Of a stretch of DNA of 64,000 nucleotides, positions 53,549-62,801 are shown piece after piece. The notes under the pieces were generated by a model. It had not been told where the DNA came from. It made no database searches and worked only from the letters and a program-made list of their open reading frames with translations. A program made the translations under genes and the position numbers. The stretch comes from Brevinema_A sp051649245. GTDB lineage: Bacteria; Spirochaetota; Brevinematia; Brevinematales; Brevinemataceae. The DNA lies in NCBI GenBank assembly GCA_051649245.1, contig JBOFGS010000012.1, positions 62,001-126,000 of the forward strand. Direction: 5' to 3'. Position 1 is the first letter of the stretch; every line of letters begins with the position of its first letter.

Positions 53549-54355
53549 TTAATGATCGCTATATTCGATCTGATCTTGATTGCTTGAAGATGCAAATAAT
53601 AAATACACCGTGTGTGCAACCATTCTATCATAAGGTCTTGTACGACCTGGTGATACTCTAATACCACGTTCAAACATTTCTTTGGCACGAATGCGTGTGA
53701 ATCCATATTTTGGTAATTCACGCATAATATCTGCCATTTGTTCTACGCAAGGAACAATGAGAGCAATTTGTCCCCCATCTTTCAGCACATTTTTAGCAGC
53801 ATGAAGCAAAGGGATAGCATCAGGGACATCAATATAGATTGTATCCACTTTTTCATCCAACCCAAATCCTGTCTCATGAACATCTTCTTTAAGAATAAAT
53901 TCAGCATTTTGGAAACGTGCGAGTTTTTGAAAATTTTTAATAGCAATACGTTGATGTTCCGGACGACGTTCAAAACTATAAATACGGCCAGTTTCTCCCA
54001 GTATACTTGAAACAGCTATCGCAAATGAAGCTGATCCTGTCCCAATTTCTACGACTTTTGCACCGGAAAAAATATCTGTTTCTAAGATGACAGCTCCAAT
54101 ATCTTTTGGATAGGATATTGTCGTTGCACGTTTTACCTTCATGACACGATCTGCAAGTGTCGGATGTAGTATGGTAAATTGTTCTGTCTCATTATGGTTT
54201 TGTATGATATCTCCCCAATGTTGAATTTCACTAAAACGAATTTCACCTTTGTTCGTTGATAATGTTCCATTTGGAGTAAAAGGAATCATAAATGAAATTT
54301 TATGATGAGAAAGATATATTAATTCACCTGCTTGTATTTGTTCTTTATTATTCAT
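53549..54355 (-). CDS. trmI: tRNA (adenine-58-N1)-methyltransferase
   Basis: TrmI methylates adenine 58 in the T loop of tRNAs. The 268-residue product has a small N-terminal beta domain, then the methyltransferase core with ATTISYPKDIGAVILETDIF near residue 77, the SAM motif VVEIGTGSASFAIAVSS near 100, IYSFERRPEH near 124 and the segment IYIDVPDAIPLL near 175, which corresponds to the catalytic aspartate region. A C-terminal YDRMVAHTVYLLFA ends it, as in the family. It overlaps the xseA stop by eight bases. Confidence 0.9.
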   Translation of the reverse strand: MNNKEQIQAGELIYLSHHKISFMIPFTPNGTLSTNKGEIRFSEIQHWGDIIQNHNETEQFTILHPTLADRVMKVKRATTISYPKDIGAVILETDIFSGAKVVEIGTGSASFAIAVSSILGETGRIYSFERRPEHQRIAIKNFQKLARFQNAEFILKEDVHETGFGLDEKVDTIYIDVPDAIPLLHAAKNVLKDGGQIALIVPCVEQMADIMRELPKYGFTRIRAKEMFERGIRVSPGRTRPYDRMVAHTVYLLFASSSNQDQIEYSDH

Positions 54356-55475
54356 TAGTATGATCCTTGAGGGTAGTTATTGTTGCTGTAATTTTTTTAT
54401 TCTTCGTGATTATTCTAAGCTCCCCACCAACAGTTAAATGACTATCAGACTCAATGATTGCATAACCTTTTTTCAAAATATGCACAGGGTTGTTGGATTC
54501 AAGTTGGAGCTTTAAAAAATTTAATTGATCATATTGTTTGTCAATAATATTATTGAAGTGAGATAATAAATATTCTTGTTTTGTCCATAACCAGTTTTGT
54601 TCATTGTTAATTGTATCTTCAATAACTTGATCAATATCGCTTTTGATATAAGAGAGTTCTTTTAATAATTCTTTTTTGTCAGGTAATAAGATCATTGCTG
54701 CACCTGTTGGTGTTGGTGCTGATATATCCGCAACATAATCAATCAATGTTTTATCAATTTCATGTCCTACAGCTGAAATAATAGGAATTTCAGCTTTGGC
54801 AACAAGACGAACAAGGTGTTCATCATTAAATGCATGAAGATCTTCTTCGCTTCCACCACCACGTCCAATAATAATAGCATCTAATTGATAGCTTAATGCA
54901 AGAGATAAAGCGTTAAAAAGTGATTCCGGAGCCTGAGTCCCTTGAACTAAACAGGGAAAAACAGAAATTCGAACCAAAGGAAAACGATCTTTTGCAACTC
55001 TGATGATATCTTGCAAAGCAGCTCCATCAGCTGATGTAACAACTCCGATATGTTCCGGCAATAGAGGGAGTGTTTTTTTTCGTCCATGATCAAACAATCC
55101 TTCTTCGTATAATTTTTGTTTTAATTCTTCCAATTTAGTACGAAAAATACCCACACCCAGTTTCATCATTTCATCAGCAAAAAAATTGACTTGCCCTGTT
55201 TTGGTGTAAAAACTTGGTTGAGCAAAAATCATGACTTCATCACCGTCTTGAAGATGTTCTAATAATTTTGCAGCGTTTGAGGATTGGTGAGTAAGGCAGT
55301 CAATTTTTGATGACATATCTTTTAAAGAGAATCTGATGTATGCAGAATGTTTTCTTAGTTGAAGATTGGATAATTCACCTTTGATTAAGACAGAACCAAG
55401 CTTATCTTTAATTAAGTCTGAAATAAAAAAAGCAACGGCACTCACGGAGAGTGCCGATTTTTCTAAACCTTTCAT
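54348..55475 (-). CDS. xseA: Exodeoxyribonuclease VII large subunit
   Basis: The catalytic subunit of exonuclease VII, which degrades single-stranded DNA. The 375-residue product has an N-terminal OB-fold (LIKGELSNLQLRKHSAYIRF near residue 33), the conserved core GVVTSADGAALQDIIRVAKD near 145 and GRGGGSEEDLHAFNDE near 206, AVGHEIDKTLIDYVAD near 240 and the C-terminal coiled coil, which is short: 375 residues compared with 400-460. The small subunit gene xseB is not adjacent. It lies 48 bases after rpmE. Confidence 0.94.
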   Translation of the reverse strand: MKGLEKSALSVSAVAFFISDLIKDKLGSVLIKGELSNLQLRKHSAYIRFSLKDMSSKIDCLTHQSSNAAKLLEHLQDGDEVMIFAQPSFYTKTGQVNFFADEMMKLGVGIFRTKLEELKQKLYEEGLFDHGRKKTLPLLPEHIGVVTSADGAALQDIIRVAKDRFPLVRISVFPCLVQGTQAPESLFNALSLALSYQLDAIIIGRGGGSEEDLHAFNDEHLVRLVAKAEIPIISAVGHEIDKTLIDYVADISAPTPTGAAMILLPDKKELLKELSYIKSDIDQVIEDTINNEQNWLWTKQEYLLSHFNNIIDKQYDQLNFLKLQLESNNPVHILKKGYAIIESDSHLTVGGELRIITKNKKITATITTLKDHTNE

Positions 55476-55523
55476 ATCTTAGATATTATATAATCAACAA
55501 ACAGTTTATAAACATGATATAAA

Positions 55524-55727
55524 CTATTTTTTGAGTTGGTAACGATTTTTGAAACGCTCAACCATTCCACCACGTTCTGTATTACGGCTGGTACCTGTAT
55601 AAAAAGAATGGCATTTTGAACATACCTCAACAACCATCGTTTCATTAGTAGTTTTTATTTGAAAAGTTTCACCACAGCTACAGGTGACTTTTGTTTCTTT
55701 AAGTTCAGGATGGATTCCTTTTTTCAT
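55524..55727 (-). CDS. rpmE: Ribosomal protein bL31, zinc-binding form
   Basis: The 67-residue product begins MKKGIHPELKETKVTCSCGE and contains the four-cysteine zinc site CSC and CSKC, followed by the conserved HSFYTGTSR. This identifies the zinc-containing (C+) form of L31 as opposed to the cysteine-free paralogue used under zinc limitation. AGGAGC precedes its start on the minus strand. It is upstream of xseA and may be co-transcribed. Confidence 0.95.
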   Translation of the reverse strand: MKKGIHPELKETKVTCSCGETFQIKTTNETMVVEVCSKCHSFYTGTSRNTERGGMVERFKNRYQLKK

Positions 55728-55826
55728 TGCTTATGCTCCTTGGACTTATTCCTAATATTATAGTCGATTTCTTTTTATTTTGTCAATAATTTTGTAAGAT
55801 ATTTTTGTTTTAATATATGATATTAG

Positions 55827-55855
55827 TTGAATAAAAGATGACCATTTTGTATAAT
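55827..55855 (+). promoter_or_regulatory. Sigma-70 promoter of yqeK
   Basis: TTGAAT at 55827-55832 and TATAAT at 55850-55855, 17 bases apart, 34 bases before the start codon. Confidence 0.65.
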
Positions 55856-55889
55856 ATAATCAAATATCTTATTTTTTGAGGAGAATATC

Positions 55890-56510
55890 ATGTCAAAAAT
55901 AAAAGATTATCAATCAATCCTGATTAAATCACAAGATTATTCTATTCCTATGATATTAGAGTCTCAAAAAATATTATTGTCCGAAAAACGTTTTGCACAT
56001 GTTACCCGTGTGAGAGAAAAAGCAAAAGAAATAAGTAAACGAGCTAACATGTCAGCAGAATTAACACAAAAAATAGATCAAGCCGTATTAATGCATGATT
56101 TTGCAAAAGGGATGAGTTCTGATGAGTTGGCTATCTATGCAGAGCTGTATGGTATTAAACTTGAGAATACAGTACCGTCTGTTTATCATGCTATTGTTGG
56201 GGCTTGGATGATGGAAACATTCTTTATGATTAAAGATCCACAAGTTTTGGATGCTGTTCGCTATCATACAACAGGTCATATTTCGTTTATTGATAATGTC
56301 GTAGGTGAAGTACTTTTTTTGGCTGACTATTTGGAACCTAAACGAACACACACAAATACTCATATTGATCAACTAATTCCCAATAATATGCTAGAGGCAC
56401 AGTATATGGTTGTTAAGGAAAAAATTATTTCTGTTGTTGAACGAAATCGTATGTTATCAGAAGAAAGTTTATTGTTTTATCACGCATTAATCAAAGAACT
56501 TAAAATATGA
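55890..56510 (+). CDS. yqeK: YqeK-type HD-domain hydrolase
   Basis: The 206-residue product has the HD-domain pattern KRFAHVTRVREKAKEIS near residue 34 (first metal histidine), AVLMHDFAKGM near 67 (HD pair), YHAIVGAWMM near 101, and RYHTTGHISF near 125. This is the YqeK family, which symmetrically cleaves diadenosine tetraphosphate. NadD and RsfS, frequent neighbours of YqeK, are not here. It is transcribed from its own promoter and converges on a lipoprotein gene. Confidence 0.88.
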   Translation: MSKIKDYQSILIKSQDYSIPMILESQKILLSEKRFAHVTRVREKAKEISKRANMSAELTQKIDQAVLMHDFAKGMSSDELAIYAELYGIKLENTVPSVYHAIVGAWMMETFFMIKDPQVLDAVRYHTTGHISFIDNVVGEVLFLADYLEPKRTHTNTHIDQLIPNNMLEAQYMVVKEKIISVVERNRMLSEESLLFYHALIKELKI

Positions 56511-56516
56511 TATATT

Positions 56517-56549
56517 AAAAGAGTCTGTTAATTTTCAATGGACTCTTTT
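56517..56549. terminator. Bidirectional intrinsic terminator
   Basis: AAAAGAGTC and GACTCTTTT pair around a 15-base loop, with A and T runs on each side. The right arm lies within the last codons of the minus-strand lipoprotein gene. Confidence 0.65.
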
Positions 56550-57013
56550 AATTCAATATACCAAGTCATTTCTTTAATTAATAAATTTGAATGAGGATGA
56601 TATAAACGAATTTTAATCACACCAGATTTATTACCAATAATAAATTCAAAACTTCCTTGAGCAGGATTACTATTTTCAACATTATAAATAATCTCATCAC
56701 TTGAAAAATAGGGTCTTGCAATTAAATAATTTTCTGTATCAGCCTTAATCATGATTTTTGAACCAGCAGATGTTTCAAGTGTGTTGATAACTGTTTGTAA
56801 TGTTTGTGTACTATTTGAAATAAGAACACCCTTACTGTTGGTAGGAGTTACAGTATTTTTTTTTGTTTTATTTTCTACAGCAACAAGACCTGCTTCAATC
56901 AATATTTCGTCAGTTGAAATTAGTGGTTTGACAGAGACTTTTTTTATATAAGAAATGAAACTTTGGGTACAAGAGCTAAGACAAATGATTATTATTAATA
57001 AAATATATTTCAT
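56528..57013 (-). CDS. Small lipoprotein of unknown function
   Basis: The 161-residue product has a signal sequence with lipobox CLSSC and cysteine 15 as likely lipid site. The mature part looks all-beta, with a C-terminal strand-rich region (PAQGSFEFIIGNKSGVIKI) that could be an Ig-like fold. ATG 57013 has GAGGA upstream; the in-frame start at 57052 would bury the signal. It is the last of three minus-strand envelope genes downstream of the chemotaxis operon, 58 bases after the TPR lipoprotein gene. No family is recognised. Confidence 0.68.
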   Translation of the reverse strand: MKYILLIIIICLSSCTQSFISYIKKVSVKPLISTDEILIEAGLVAVENKTKKNTVTPTNSKGVLISNSTQTLQTVINTLETSAGSKIMIKADTENYLIARPYFSSDEIIYNVENSNPAQGSFEFIIGNKSGVIKIRLYHPHSNLLIKEMTWYIELKESIEN

Positions 57014-57071
57014 AAATTCCTCATTTCTACGATATTTCATTATCGAGATCATCCATAAAATCTTTAGATAA

Positions 57072-57896
57072 CTATTGAAGATTTAATGCAAGCCATGCAG
57101 CTGCAATATTTTCATTAAGGCGTAACGCTGATTTAAAAAATCGTGTGTGAAGTGAATCTGTTGACTTTTTTTGGAGAAGAGTGCCAATGCGAAAGTTTGT
57201 TTCCGAATTATAAGGTTCCAGCTCCCAAGAAAGCAGATAGTATTCAAAAGCTTTTTTGTCATTATTTAGTTGTTGTTGGATTTCACCAAGATAAAAATAA
57301 CTCAATGATTTTAGACGTTCGTTTTCCGTCATTTCGAGTACTTTTTTAAAATTTTTTTCTGACTGTTTTGTATCTTTTATTTTGAGATAAGATACTGCTT
57401 GTAAATATAGCAAATCAGAACTTTTTTGGGATAGTTTACTTTCTTTCAAATGCATTAATAATATTTGGTATTGTTCAAGTTTTAATAAAGAATGAGATTG
57501 TATGCTCAAGCGTAATAATTCTATATGTGGATCTTCAAATTTTTGAGATGGAAGAATTTCAAGAACATTAGCAAATTCCTCTGTTTTTGTTGCAGACATA
57601 AAACGAATCCATGCTCGAGCAAACATGACCCAATTATTCATCTGATATTCTTGAGGTGTAGATAAGAGTGCTTCTAAAATAGGTAAGTATTCTGTATGTC
57701 CATTAATGACTAATGCTAAAACAGCTTTGAGTTCTCGTGATTTATATTGAGGAGAGTTTTTAGTAGAATTTCGTTTTCGGAGTAATTCATAAGCTTGTTT
57801 ATATTCTTGTTTTAAGAATAATTGATCAAATTTCATATTTGTCGTACAAGAAACAAAAACTAAAAATAAACTGATACATAAAAATTGTTTTTTCAT
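57072..57896 (-). CDS. TPR lipoprotein
   Basis: The 274-residue product has a signal sequence with lipobox FVSC (cysteine 17) and a helical mature part with TPR-like repeats, clearest at residues about 165-235, where DLLYLQAVSYLKIKDTKQSE and LSYFYLGEIQQQLNNDKKAF lie one repeat apart. A protein-interaction role in the envelope is likely. The partner is unknown. It sits between the unknown secreted protein and the small lipoprotein, with gaps of 13 and 58 bases, consistent with one transcript. Confidence 0.75.
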   Translation of the reverse strand: MKKQFLCISLFLVFVSCTTNMKFDQLFLKQEYKQAYELLRKRNSTKNSPQYKSRELKAVLALVINGHTEYLPILEALLSTPQEYQMNNWVMFARAWIRFMSATKTEEFANVLEILPSQKFEDPHIELLRLSIQSHSLLKLEQYQILLMHLKESKLSQKSSDLLYLQAVSYLKIKDTKQSEKNFKKVLEMTENERLKSLSYFYLGEIQQQLNNDKKAFEYYLLSWELEPYNSETNFRIGTLLQKKSTDSLHTRFFKSALRLNENIAAAWLALNLQ

Positions 57897-57909
57897 GAAT
57901 TTTCCTTAT

Positions 57910-58902
57910 TTATTGATATTTCCAGATAAAAATACTAAATGGCCAAACTAAAAATTCCATATTATTTTTTTCACTAATTAATAATGATGACCCATGAAGA
58001 CTTTTTATGATTTTTTTATCTTCAATAAGCGTGTTATTCATTGTTTTGTATGTTAATTGATTATTGAGGTGGATATTCATGAGATAATTTTGAGAATAAA
58101 GCATCATATGATCATGATCAAGATAATATATTTTAAATAATTTATTATATTTGTGTAAGAGAATAATAAGATCAAGAATATAACGATGTGACAATAAATC
58201 ATAGTTAATAAAAATTGATTCTTGTTGGCTCAATAACCAAAAAATAACTCCAATCGTTACACCTGAGATATTTGGATCACTAATGAAATGAATTGTTGTT
58301 GGAGTTTTTTTTAAAAGCTTATTTAGAGAAATATCTTTATTGTTGAAAATATTTTTGAGATCATAGTAGTATGCTGACGTGATATTTTTATCTGTACCAT
58401 TGACAAAAATAGTGTTAGGAATTTCTTTTTTGATTCGCTGAGTAAGATTTTTTCTTTGTTTTTCAGGTACTAAAGATAAATCAATTTTTAATCCAAACTT
58501 ATTTGTTTGTGAAATTAATAGCAAACGATTGATCAGTAATTTGATTTCATTTTTATTTTGAAAATCAGGAATAAATTTTCCTGAAGATGTTTTTTGACTG
58601 AAAAAAATAGAAGTATTCATCTCTAAAGGATCAATGTCAAAATAAATATTATTTTGTTTTTTTTGAGCTTCTGTTCTTAATATCTCAAGCGTTTGACGAT
58701 GGTAGTTTGTAAGAATATCTGAAACTTTTGATGAGCTTTGTGTTTTTTGGTAAGGATGTGATATAATAAACGTGGTGTTAGATAAAGCCTTATCATGTAC
58801 AGATTGGATAATCTGATCGTATGATAAGCCATCAAAATTAATATACAAGTCAGCAAATGAAAGTGTAGGAATAAATAATAATATCATATACATTTTTTTC
58901 AT
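57910..58902 (-). CDS. Secreted protein of unknown function, weak phospholipase D-like signal
   Basis: The 330-residue product has a signal peptide ending near SFAD. Near residues 270-290 the segment KIYYLDHDHMMLYSQNYL has the spacing of a phospholipase D HKD motif (K-x4-D then S-x-N), but the catalytic histidine position is phenylalanine, and the other half-site is not clear. If related, it is catalytically dead; this is a low-confidence suggestion. ATG 58902 opens the signal peptide; the longer frame to 58980 runs through the cheY terminator. Rich in isoleucine, asparagine and lysine, like its neighbours. Confidence 0.6.
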   Translation of the reverse strand: MKKMYMILLFIPTLSFADLYINFDGLSYDQIIQSVHDKALSNTTFIISHPYQKTQSSSKVSDILTNYHRQTLEILRTEAQKKQNNIYFDIDPLEMNTSIFFSQKTSSGKFIPDFQNKNEIKLLINRLLLISQTNKFGLKIDLSLVPEKQRKNLTQRIKKEIPNTIFVNGTDKNITSAYYYDLKNIFNNKDISLNKLLKKTPTTIHFISDPNISGVTIGVIFWLLSQQESIFINYDLLSHRYILDLIILLHKYNKLFKIYYLDHDHMMLYSQNYLMNIHLNNQLTYKTMNNTLIEDKKIIKSLHGSSLLISEKNNMEFLVWPFSIFIWKYQ

Positions 58903-58919
58903 GATATTATTATGACATA

Positions 58920-58967
58920 ATTTTAAAAAAAAATAAAATAAATCCCCCAGACGGATACTGAGGGATT
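58920..58967 (-). terminator. Intrinsic terminator of the chemotaxis operon
   Basis: On the minus strand AAATCCCTCAG and CTGGGGGATTT pair with one mismatch around a seven-base loop, then a T-rich tract follows. It is about 20 bases after the cheY stop codon. Confidence 0.8.
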
Positions 58968-58988
58968 TATTGATTGACATTTCATATG

Positions 58989-59411
58989 TTAGCCGAAAAT
59001 TTTTCCGATTCTTTCTAGTACTTTTTCCCGATCAAGAGGCTTTACAATATAGCCTTTCGCACCAAGTTTAATAGCTGTTTTAACAGTGTCAGCAGTTCCC
59101 AAAGCAGTAACCATAATAACATTGACATCAGGAGTGATTTCTGTAAGTTTTTTTAATGTTGTTAATCCATCCATTTCTGGCATTGTAATATCCAGTGTAA
59201 TAAGATGAATTTGATCCTTTAGATCTTTATATTTTTTGATAGCTTCTGCACCATTAAGTGCTGTATCGATAATATTAAATTGTCTGGAACCAAGAATTTG
59301 TGAAAGTTGTTTAATGATAAATTGTGAATCATCAACACACATCACATTAATTTGTTGACCAGAAGGAGTCATTCCTATAGGAAACCCATCTTCATGAAAT
59401 TGTATCTTCAT
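58989..59411 (-). CDS. cheY: Chemotaxis response regulator CheY
   Basis: The 140-residue single receiver domain has the acidic pair at Asp27-Asp28, the phosphorylated Asp74 in ITLDITMPEMDG, Thr102 in MVTALG and Lys124 in VKPLD. About 20 extra residues precede the receiver compared with E. coli CheY, as in the spirochaete CheY encoded after cheX. Phosphorylated CheY binds the flagellar switch. It ends the cheB-cheA-cheW-cheX-cheY unit, 29 bases after cheX, before a terminator. Confidence 0.95.
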   Translation of the reverse strand: MKIQFHEDGFPIGMTPSGQQINVMCVDDSQFIIKQLSQILGSRQFNIIDTALNGAEAIKKYKDLKDQIHLITLDITMPEMDGLTTLKKLTEITPDVNVIMVTALGTADTVKTAIKLGAKGYIVKPLDREKVLERIGKIFG

Positions 59412-59440
59412 AGTTATCCCTTTTATCTTTAGTTTTTATT

Positions 59441-59902
59441 TTATTGTTTAAATGCGATATTGATAAAGAGCATTCCATATCCGGTATCGATAGGAATTAC
59501 AAGTGCTTCAACACCTTCGGTATTAACAACAGAAATTTTATCACCCATAATGAGTGTTGGAGCACTAAAGTTGAATGCAAGATTTTCAGATGCAAGTTTT
59601 GTCACAGCACGACCTGTAATCATGTTACCTATTTCTGAAACGGTACTGCAAACTAATTCGTTTAAAGAATCAAATGTATCATCATTAAGTTTTTCAGACA
59701 GTTTTACAGCTGTAGCTTCTTCCATTCCAAAAATAATCCTTCCTGCAACATTTCCTGTTACCCCGATAATAATCGAGATATCATACATATTTTCCCCAAC
59801 CTTTTTAAGGTGTAATTGTCCACGCTTAACAGGTGAATGAAGAATCTCACTCATAATCTCAAATGTTGCTTCAACAAATGGATTAATATAATTAACCAGC
59901 AT
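59441..59902 (-). CDS. cheX: CheY-phosphate phosphatase CheX
   Basis: CheX dephosphorylates CheY-P and is the main phosphatase in spirochaetes. The 153-residue product begins VNYINPFVEATFEIM and carries the catalytic glutamate and asparagine in SEIGNMITGRA near residues 91-101, plus the terminal VIPIDTGYGMLFINIAF. GGGAGG lies just before ATG 59902, which I prefer over an in-frame start four codons upstream. Its place between cheW and cheY repeats the Borrelia and Treponema order. Confidence 0.93.
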   Translation of the reverse strand: MLVNYINPFVEATFEIMSEILHSPVKRGQLHLKKVGENMYDISIIIGVTGNVAGRIIFGMEEATAVKLSEKLNDDTFDSLNELVCSTVSEIGNMITGRAVTKLASENLAFNFSAPTLIMGDKISVVNTEGVEALVIPIDTGYGMLFINIAFKQ

Positions 59903-59954
59903 TAATCCTCCCATTTCTTTTTAAAATATATTTTTAAGATTTCCTATTCATTAT

Positions 59955-60470
59955 TTATAAATAAGAGATCCTATGTTTCTTTAGTATTTCCATCATTTTT
60001 AAAATATCAAGCATTAAGATATTTTGATTTTCTTCTGTAATAATTCCTGAAAATATAGAATCAGCAGACCATTTTTCTAGATAATTACTGTTGCTATAAT
60101 TACTTTTTGTGGCTCTGATATTTTTTTGAATTTGATCTACAGATAATGCAAAAAAATGAGATTCAATCTTTAAAGTAATAAAATAATTATCTTCATTTGC
60201 TGGAATATACGAATAATTTGAAAGAGTTAACGATTCATCAGCTGTGATACTTAAAATTTTTTTTAGTGAATAAACAGGGGTAATTTCACCACGAATATTT
60301 GTCACTCCAAGCATAAGAGGATTGGAATTTGGGATACAATAGATAGGTTTACTCATGACAATATCTTTAATGAACATAATATTGACGGCATATAGTTGAG
60401 AATCAAGAGAAAAAGTGACAGCGTAAAATAATTCTTCTTGAGTATGATGATCTATTACTAATTCACTCAT
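59955..60470 (-). CDS. cheW: Chemotaxis coupling protein CheW
   Basis: CheW links receptors to the CheA kinase. The 171-residue product has the CheW beta-fold: FYAVTFSLDSQLYAVNIMFI at the start, the conserved NPLMLGVTNIRGEITPVYSL near residue 48, and a C-terminal ITEENQNILMLDILKMM. Its start overlaps the cheA stop by four bases, so translation is coupled. Similar to CheW3 of Borrelia by position. Confidence 0.92.
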   Translation of the reverse strand: MSELVIDHHTQEELFYAVTFSLDSQLYAVNIMFIKDIVMSKPIYCIPNSNPLMLGVTNIRGEITPVYSLKKILSITADESLTLSNYSYIPANEDNYFITLKIESHFFALSVDQIQKNIRATKSNYSNSNYLEKWSADSIFSGIITEENQNILMLDILKMMEILKKHRISYL

Positions 60471-62788
60471 GATTTCCTTCCTTTGTTATTTAAATAAAAT
60501 TGGATCATTGTTGGAATATCTAAAATAAATCCAATTTCACCATTACCCACAATTGTTGCTGCAGAAATTCCAGGACTATAAATAAGGTCACGATCCATTG
60601 GTTTGATAACGATATCTTGTTCCCCTAAAATATCCGGTGCAATAATACCTACTTGACGATTCCCATATTTTATAATAATACAATAGCAGGTACTTACATG
60701 TTCGGATATATTTTCTACGGTACTAAAGTCTTTTTTCTTTTCGTTTAATGTTTCATAAAATGGTTTGGCACCGTAAAGTACATTTGGTAAATCAATCAAA
60801 GGAATCAATTTTTCTCTGAATTTTAAGGCGTGAAACCTATTTAATCGATGAAGATTATTTGGATCTAAAATGACAGTTTCTTCCACACCAATAATCGGGA
60901 TAATATAATGGATATTTTCTACATAAATTAATAATCCTTGGATAATAGCAAGTGTTAATGGAAGTTTGATAATAAATTTGGAACCTTCTCCAATTTTTGA
61001 GTGTACAGAAACAGAACCACCAATAGATTCAATATTTCTTATAACAACATCCATTCCAACACCACGTCCTGATAAATCTGAGATCTCATTTGCGGTTGAG
61101 AATCCTGGCATAAAAATCAAACGCAATGCTTCTTCTTCTGAAAGACTGTGAGCTTGTTCAGGAGTGATAAACTTTTTATCGATTGCTTTTCTTTTTAAAA
61201 GTTCTGTGTCAATTCCTTTACCGTCATCATCCAGTTCAATAAAAATCAAATCTCCTTCTTGATAAGAATGTAAGGTGATCGTGCCAATCTCAGATTTTCC
61301 TGCTTTGAGACGATCTTCTGGTAATTCAATGCCATGATCTAAAGAGTTTCTAATCATATGCATTAATGGATCATAAAGGTCGTCAATAATACCTTTATCA
61401 ATTTCGGTTTCTCCACCACTAATAATAAGTTCAATTTTTTTATTAAGTTGTTTACCTATATCTCTTGTTAGACGAGAAAATCTACTAAATACAGTTTGGA
61501 TAGGAATCATCCGAAGGCTCATCATTTTGTGTTGGAGGATACCGGAAATCCGAGAAAATTGTTGAACATAGTCTGTATAGTTATCAAGGCCGTTACTAAT
61601 TTGTAGATAGGAATTTCTAAGGATCGTATTTTGGAGTGCATTTTGCTGTGCATCTTTATTGAGGTGCAATAAATGAGATGAGTTTAGAAAATCACGTAAA
61701 CTATAGCGAATATTTTGTAAAGCCTTATCTAAGTTTAGTTCAAATTGATTAAATCCTGAACGGATAATAACCAATTCCCCTAGTAAATTTAATAATTCAT
61801 CAATACGTGAGCTTTCAATTTTTAGACCAAGATTTTTTTTTTCTGTTTTTTGATCTGTGTTGATAACAGGATTTAAAGAGGTGTCTGTTTTTTGTGTGTC
61901 AGGCGATGAAGAGGGAACGTTTTGTTCCATATTTTTTGTAGAGGATATTCTGTGGTACATCATACTATCTGCAAGTTCCTCAAACACTTGATTATTGAAT
62001 TGTTTGACAGATACATGCGTTACAACATCAGGTAATGTTAATTTTTTTTGAATATAATCGATTTTTTCTGTGGTTGTACAAATCATATTTAAATAAGGAA
62101 AAAATTCATCATCTAGTAATTCAATAGTTGGATTCATAATAATTGGTTCTGCAAATCTATTAACAATAGCTAAAATTTCAAGTGCAGATACATCACGAAG
62201 CTCATATGTTTCGTTTAATTTAATCTCAATAATAACTAAATATTCATTATTTTTGATGGATTCTTCTAAGCTTTCTAGTAAATCAAAAGTTAAATTCAAA
62301 CGAGCACTTAGAGGAAGTGAGTCAATTTCATGATTTTCTTCTGAATTAGTGGTTTGTTTGGATGGAGTGTCAGATTGATTGTTATTGGTGGAGGAATCAT
62401 TTTTACGTATTTTTATTGATTCCAATTGAGTCATTAATTTTTGTGATCGAGACGGATCAGGTGTTTCATTGTTGCTATATTGATTAAGCAAAGATTCAAG
62501 TTCATCTCTAACTGAAAGTAATAAACTGATGTCATCTTGTGTAAGATGACATTTTCCATTTCTTACAAGATCAAGGACATCTTCCATAATATGTGTCAGT
62601 TTTGTCACAGCATCAAATCCAACAGCACCAGCACCACCTTTAATAGTATGGGCAACACGAAAGACTGTTGCAATTTGAGAAGGATCATCTAAATTTTTTT
62701 CCAAGCTTAGTAACGACTCTTCTAGATTGTCCAATAGTGAAAATGCTTCATTCAGAAAATCCTGAATTAGTTCCTTCCATTCATCCAT
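60467..62788 (-). CDS. cheA: Chemotaxis histidine kinase CheA
   Basis: The 773-residue product has all CheA parts: a phosphotransfer domain with His47 in VAHTIKGGAG, a low-complexity linker, a second small domain at about 165-270 resembling the CheY-binding P2 or similar, a dimerisation domain, the HATPase with HMIRNSLDHGIE near 475, DDGKGID near 518 and GRGVGMDVV near 570, and a C-terminal CheW-like domain. It phosphorylates CheY and CheB in response to receptors. It lies between cheB and cheW, with a 13-base gap and a 4-base overlap respectively. Confidence 0.96.
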   Translation of the reverse strand: MDEWKELIQDFLNEAFSLLDNLEESLLSLEKNLDDPSQIATVFRVAHTIKGGAGAVGFDAVTKLTHIMEDVLDLVRNGKCHLTQDDISLLLSVRDELESLLNQYSNNETPDPSRSQKLMTQLESIKIRKNDSSTNNNQSDTPSKQTTNSEENHEIDSLPLSARLNLTFDLLESLEESIKNNEYLVIIEIKLNETYELRDVSALEILAIVNRFAEPIIMNPTIELLDDEFFPYLNMICTTTEKIDYIQKKLTLPDVVTHVSVKQFNNQVFEELADSMMYHRISSTKNMEQNVPSSSPDTQKTDTSLNPVINTDQKTEKKNLGLKIESSRIDELLNLLGELVIIRSGFNQFELNLDKALQNIRYSLRDFLNSSHLLHLNKDAQQNALQNTILRNSYLQISNGLDNYTDYVQQFSRISGILQHKMMSLRMIPIQTVFSRFSRLTRDIGKQLNKKIELIISGGETEIDKGIIDDLYDPLMHMIRNSLDHGIELPEDRLKAGKSEIGTITLHSYQEGDLIFIELDDDGKGIDTELLKRKAIDKKFITPEQAHSLSEEEALRLIFMPGFSTANEISDLSGRGVGMDVVIRNIESIGGSVSVHSKIGEGSKFIIKLPLTLAIIQGLLIYVENIHYIIPIIGVEETVILDPNNLHRLNRFHALKFREKLIPLIDLPNVLYGAKPFYETLNEKKKDFSTVENISEHVSTCYCIIIKYGNRQVGIIAPDILGEQDIVIKPMDRDLIYSPGISAATIVGNGEIGFILDIPTMIQFYLNNKGRKS

Positions 62789-62801
62789 GATTATACCTCA
62801 A

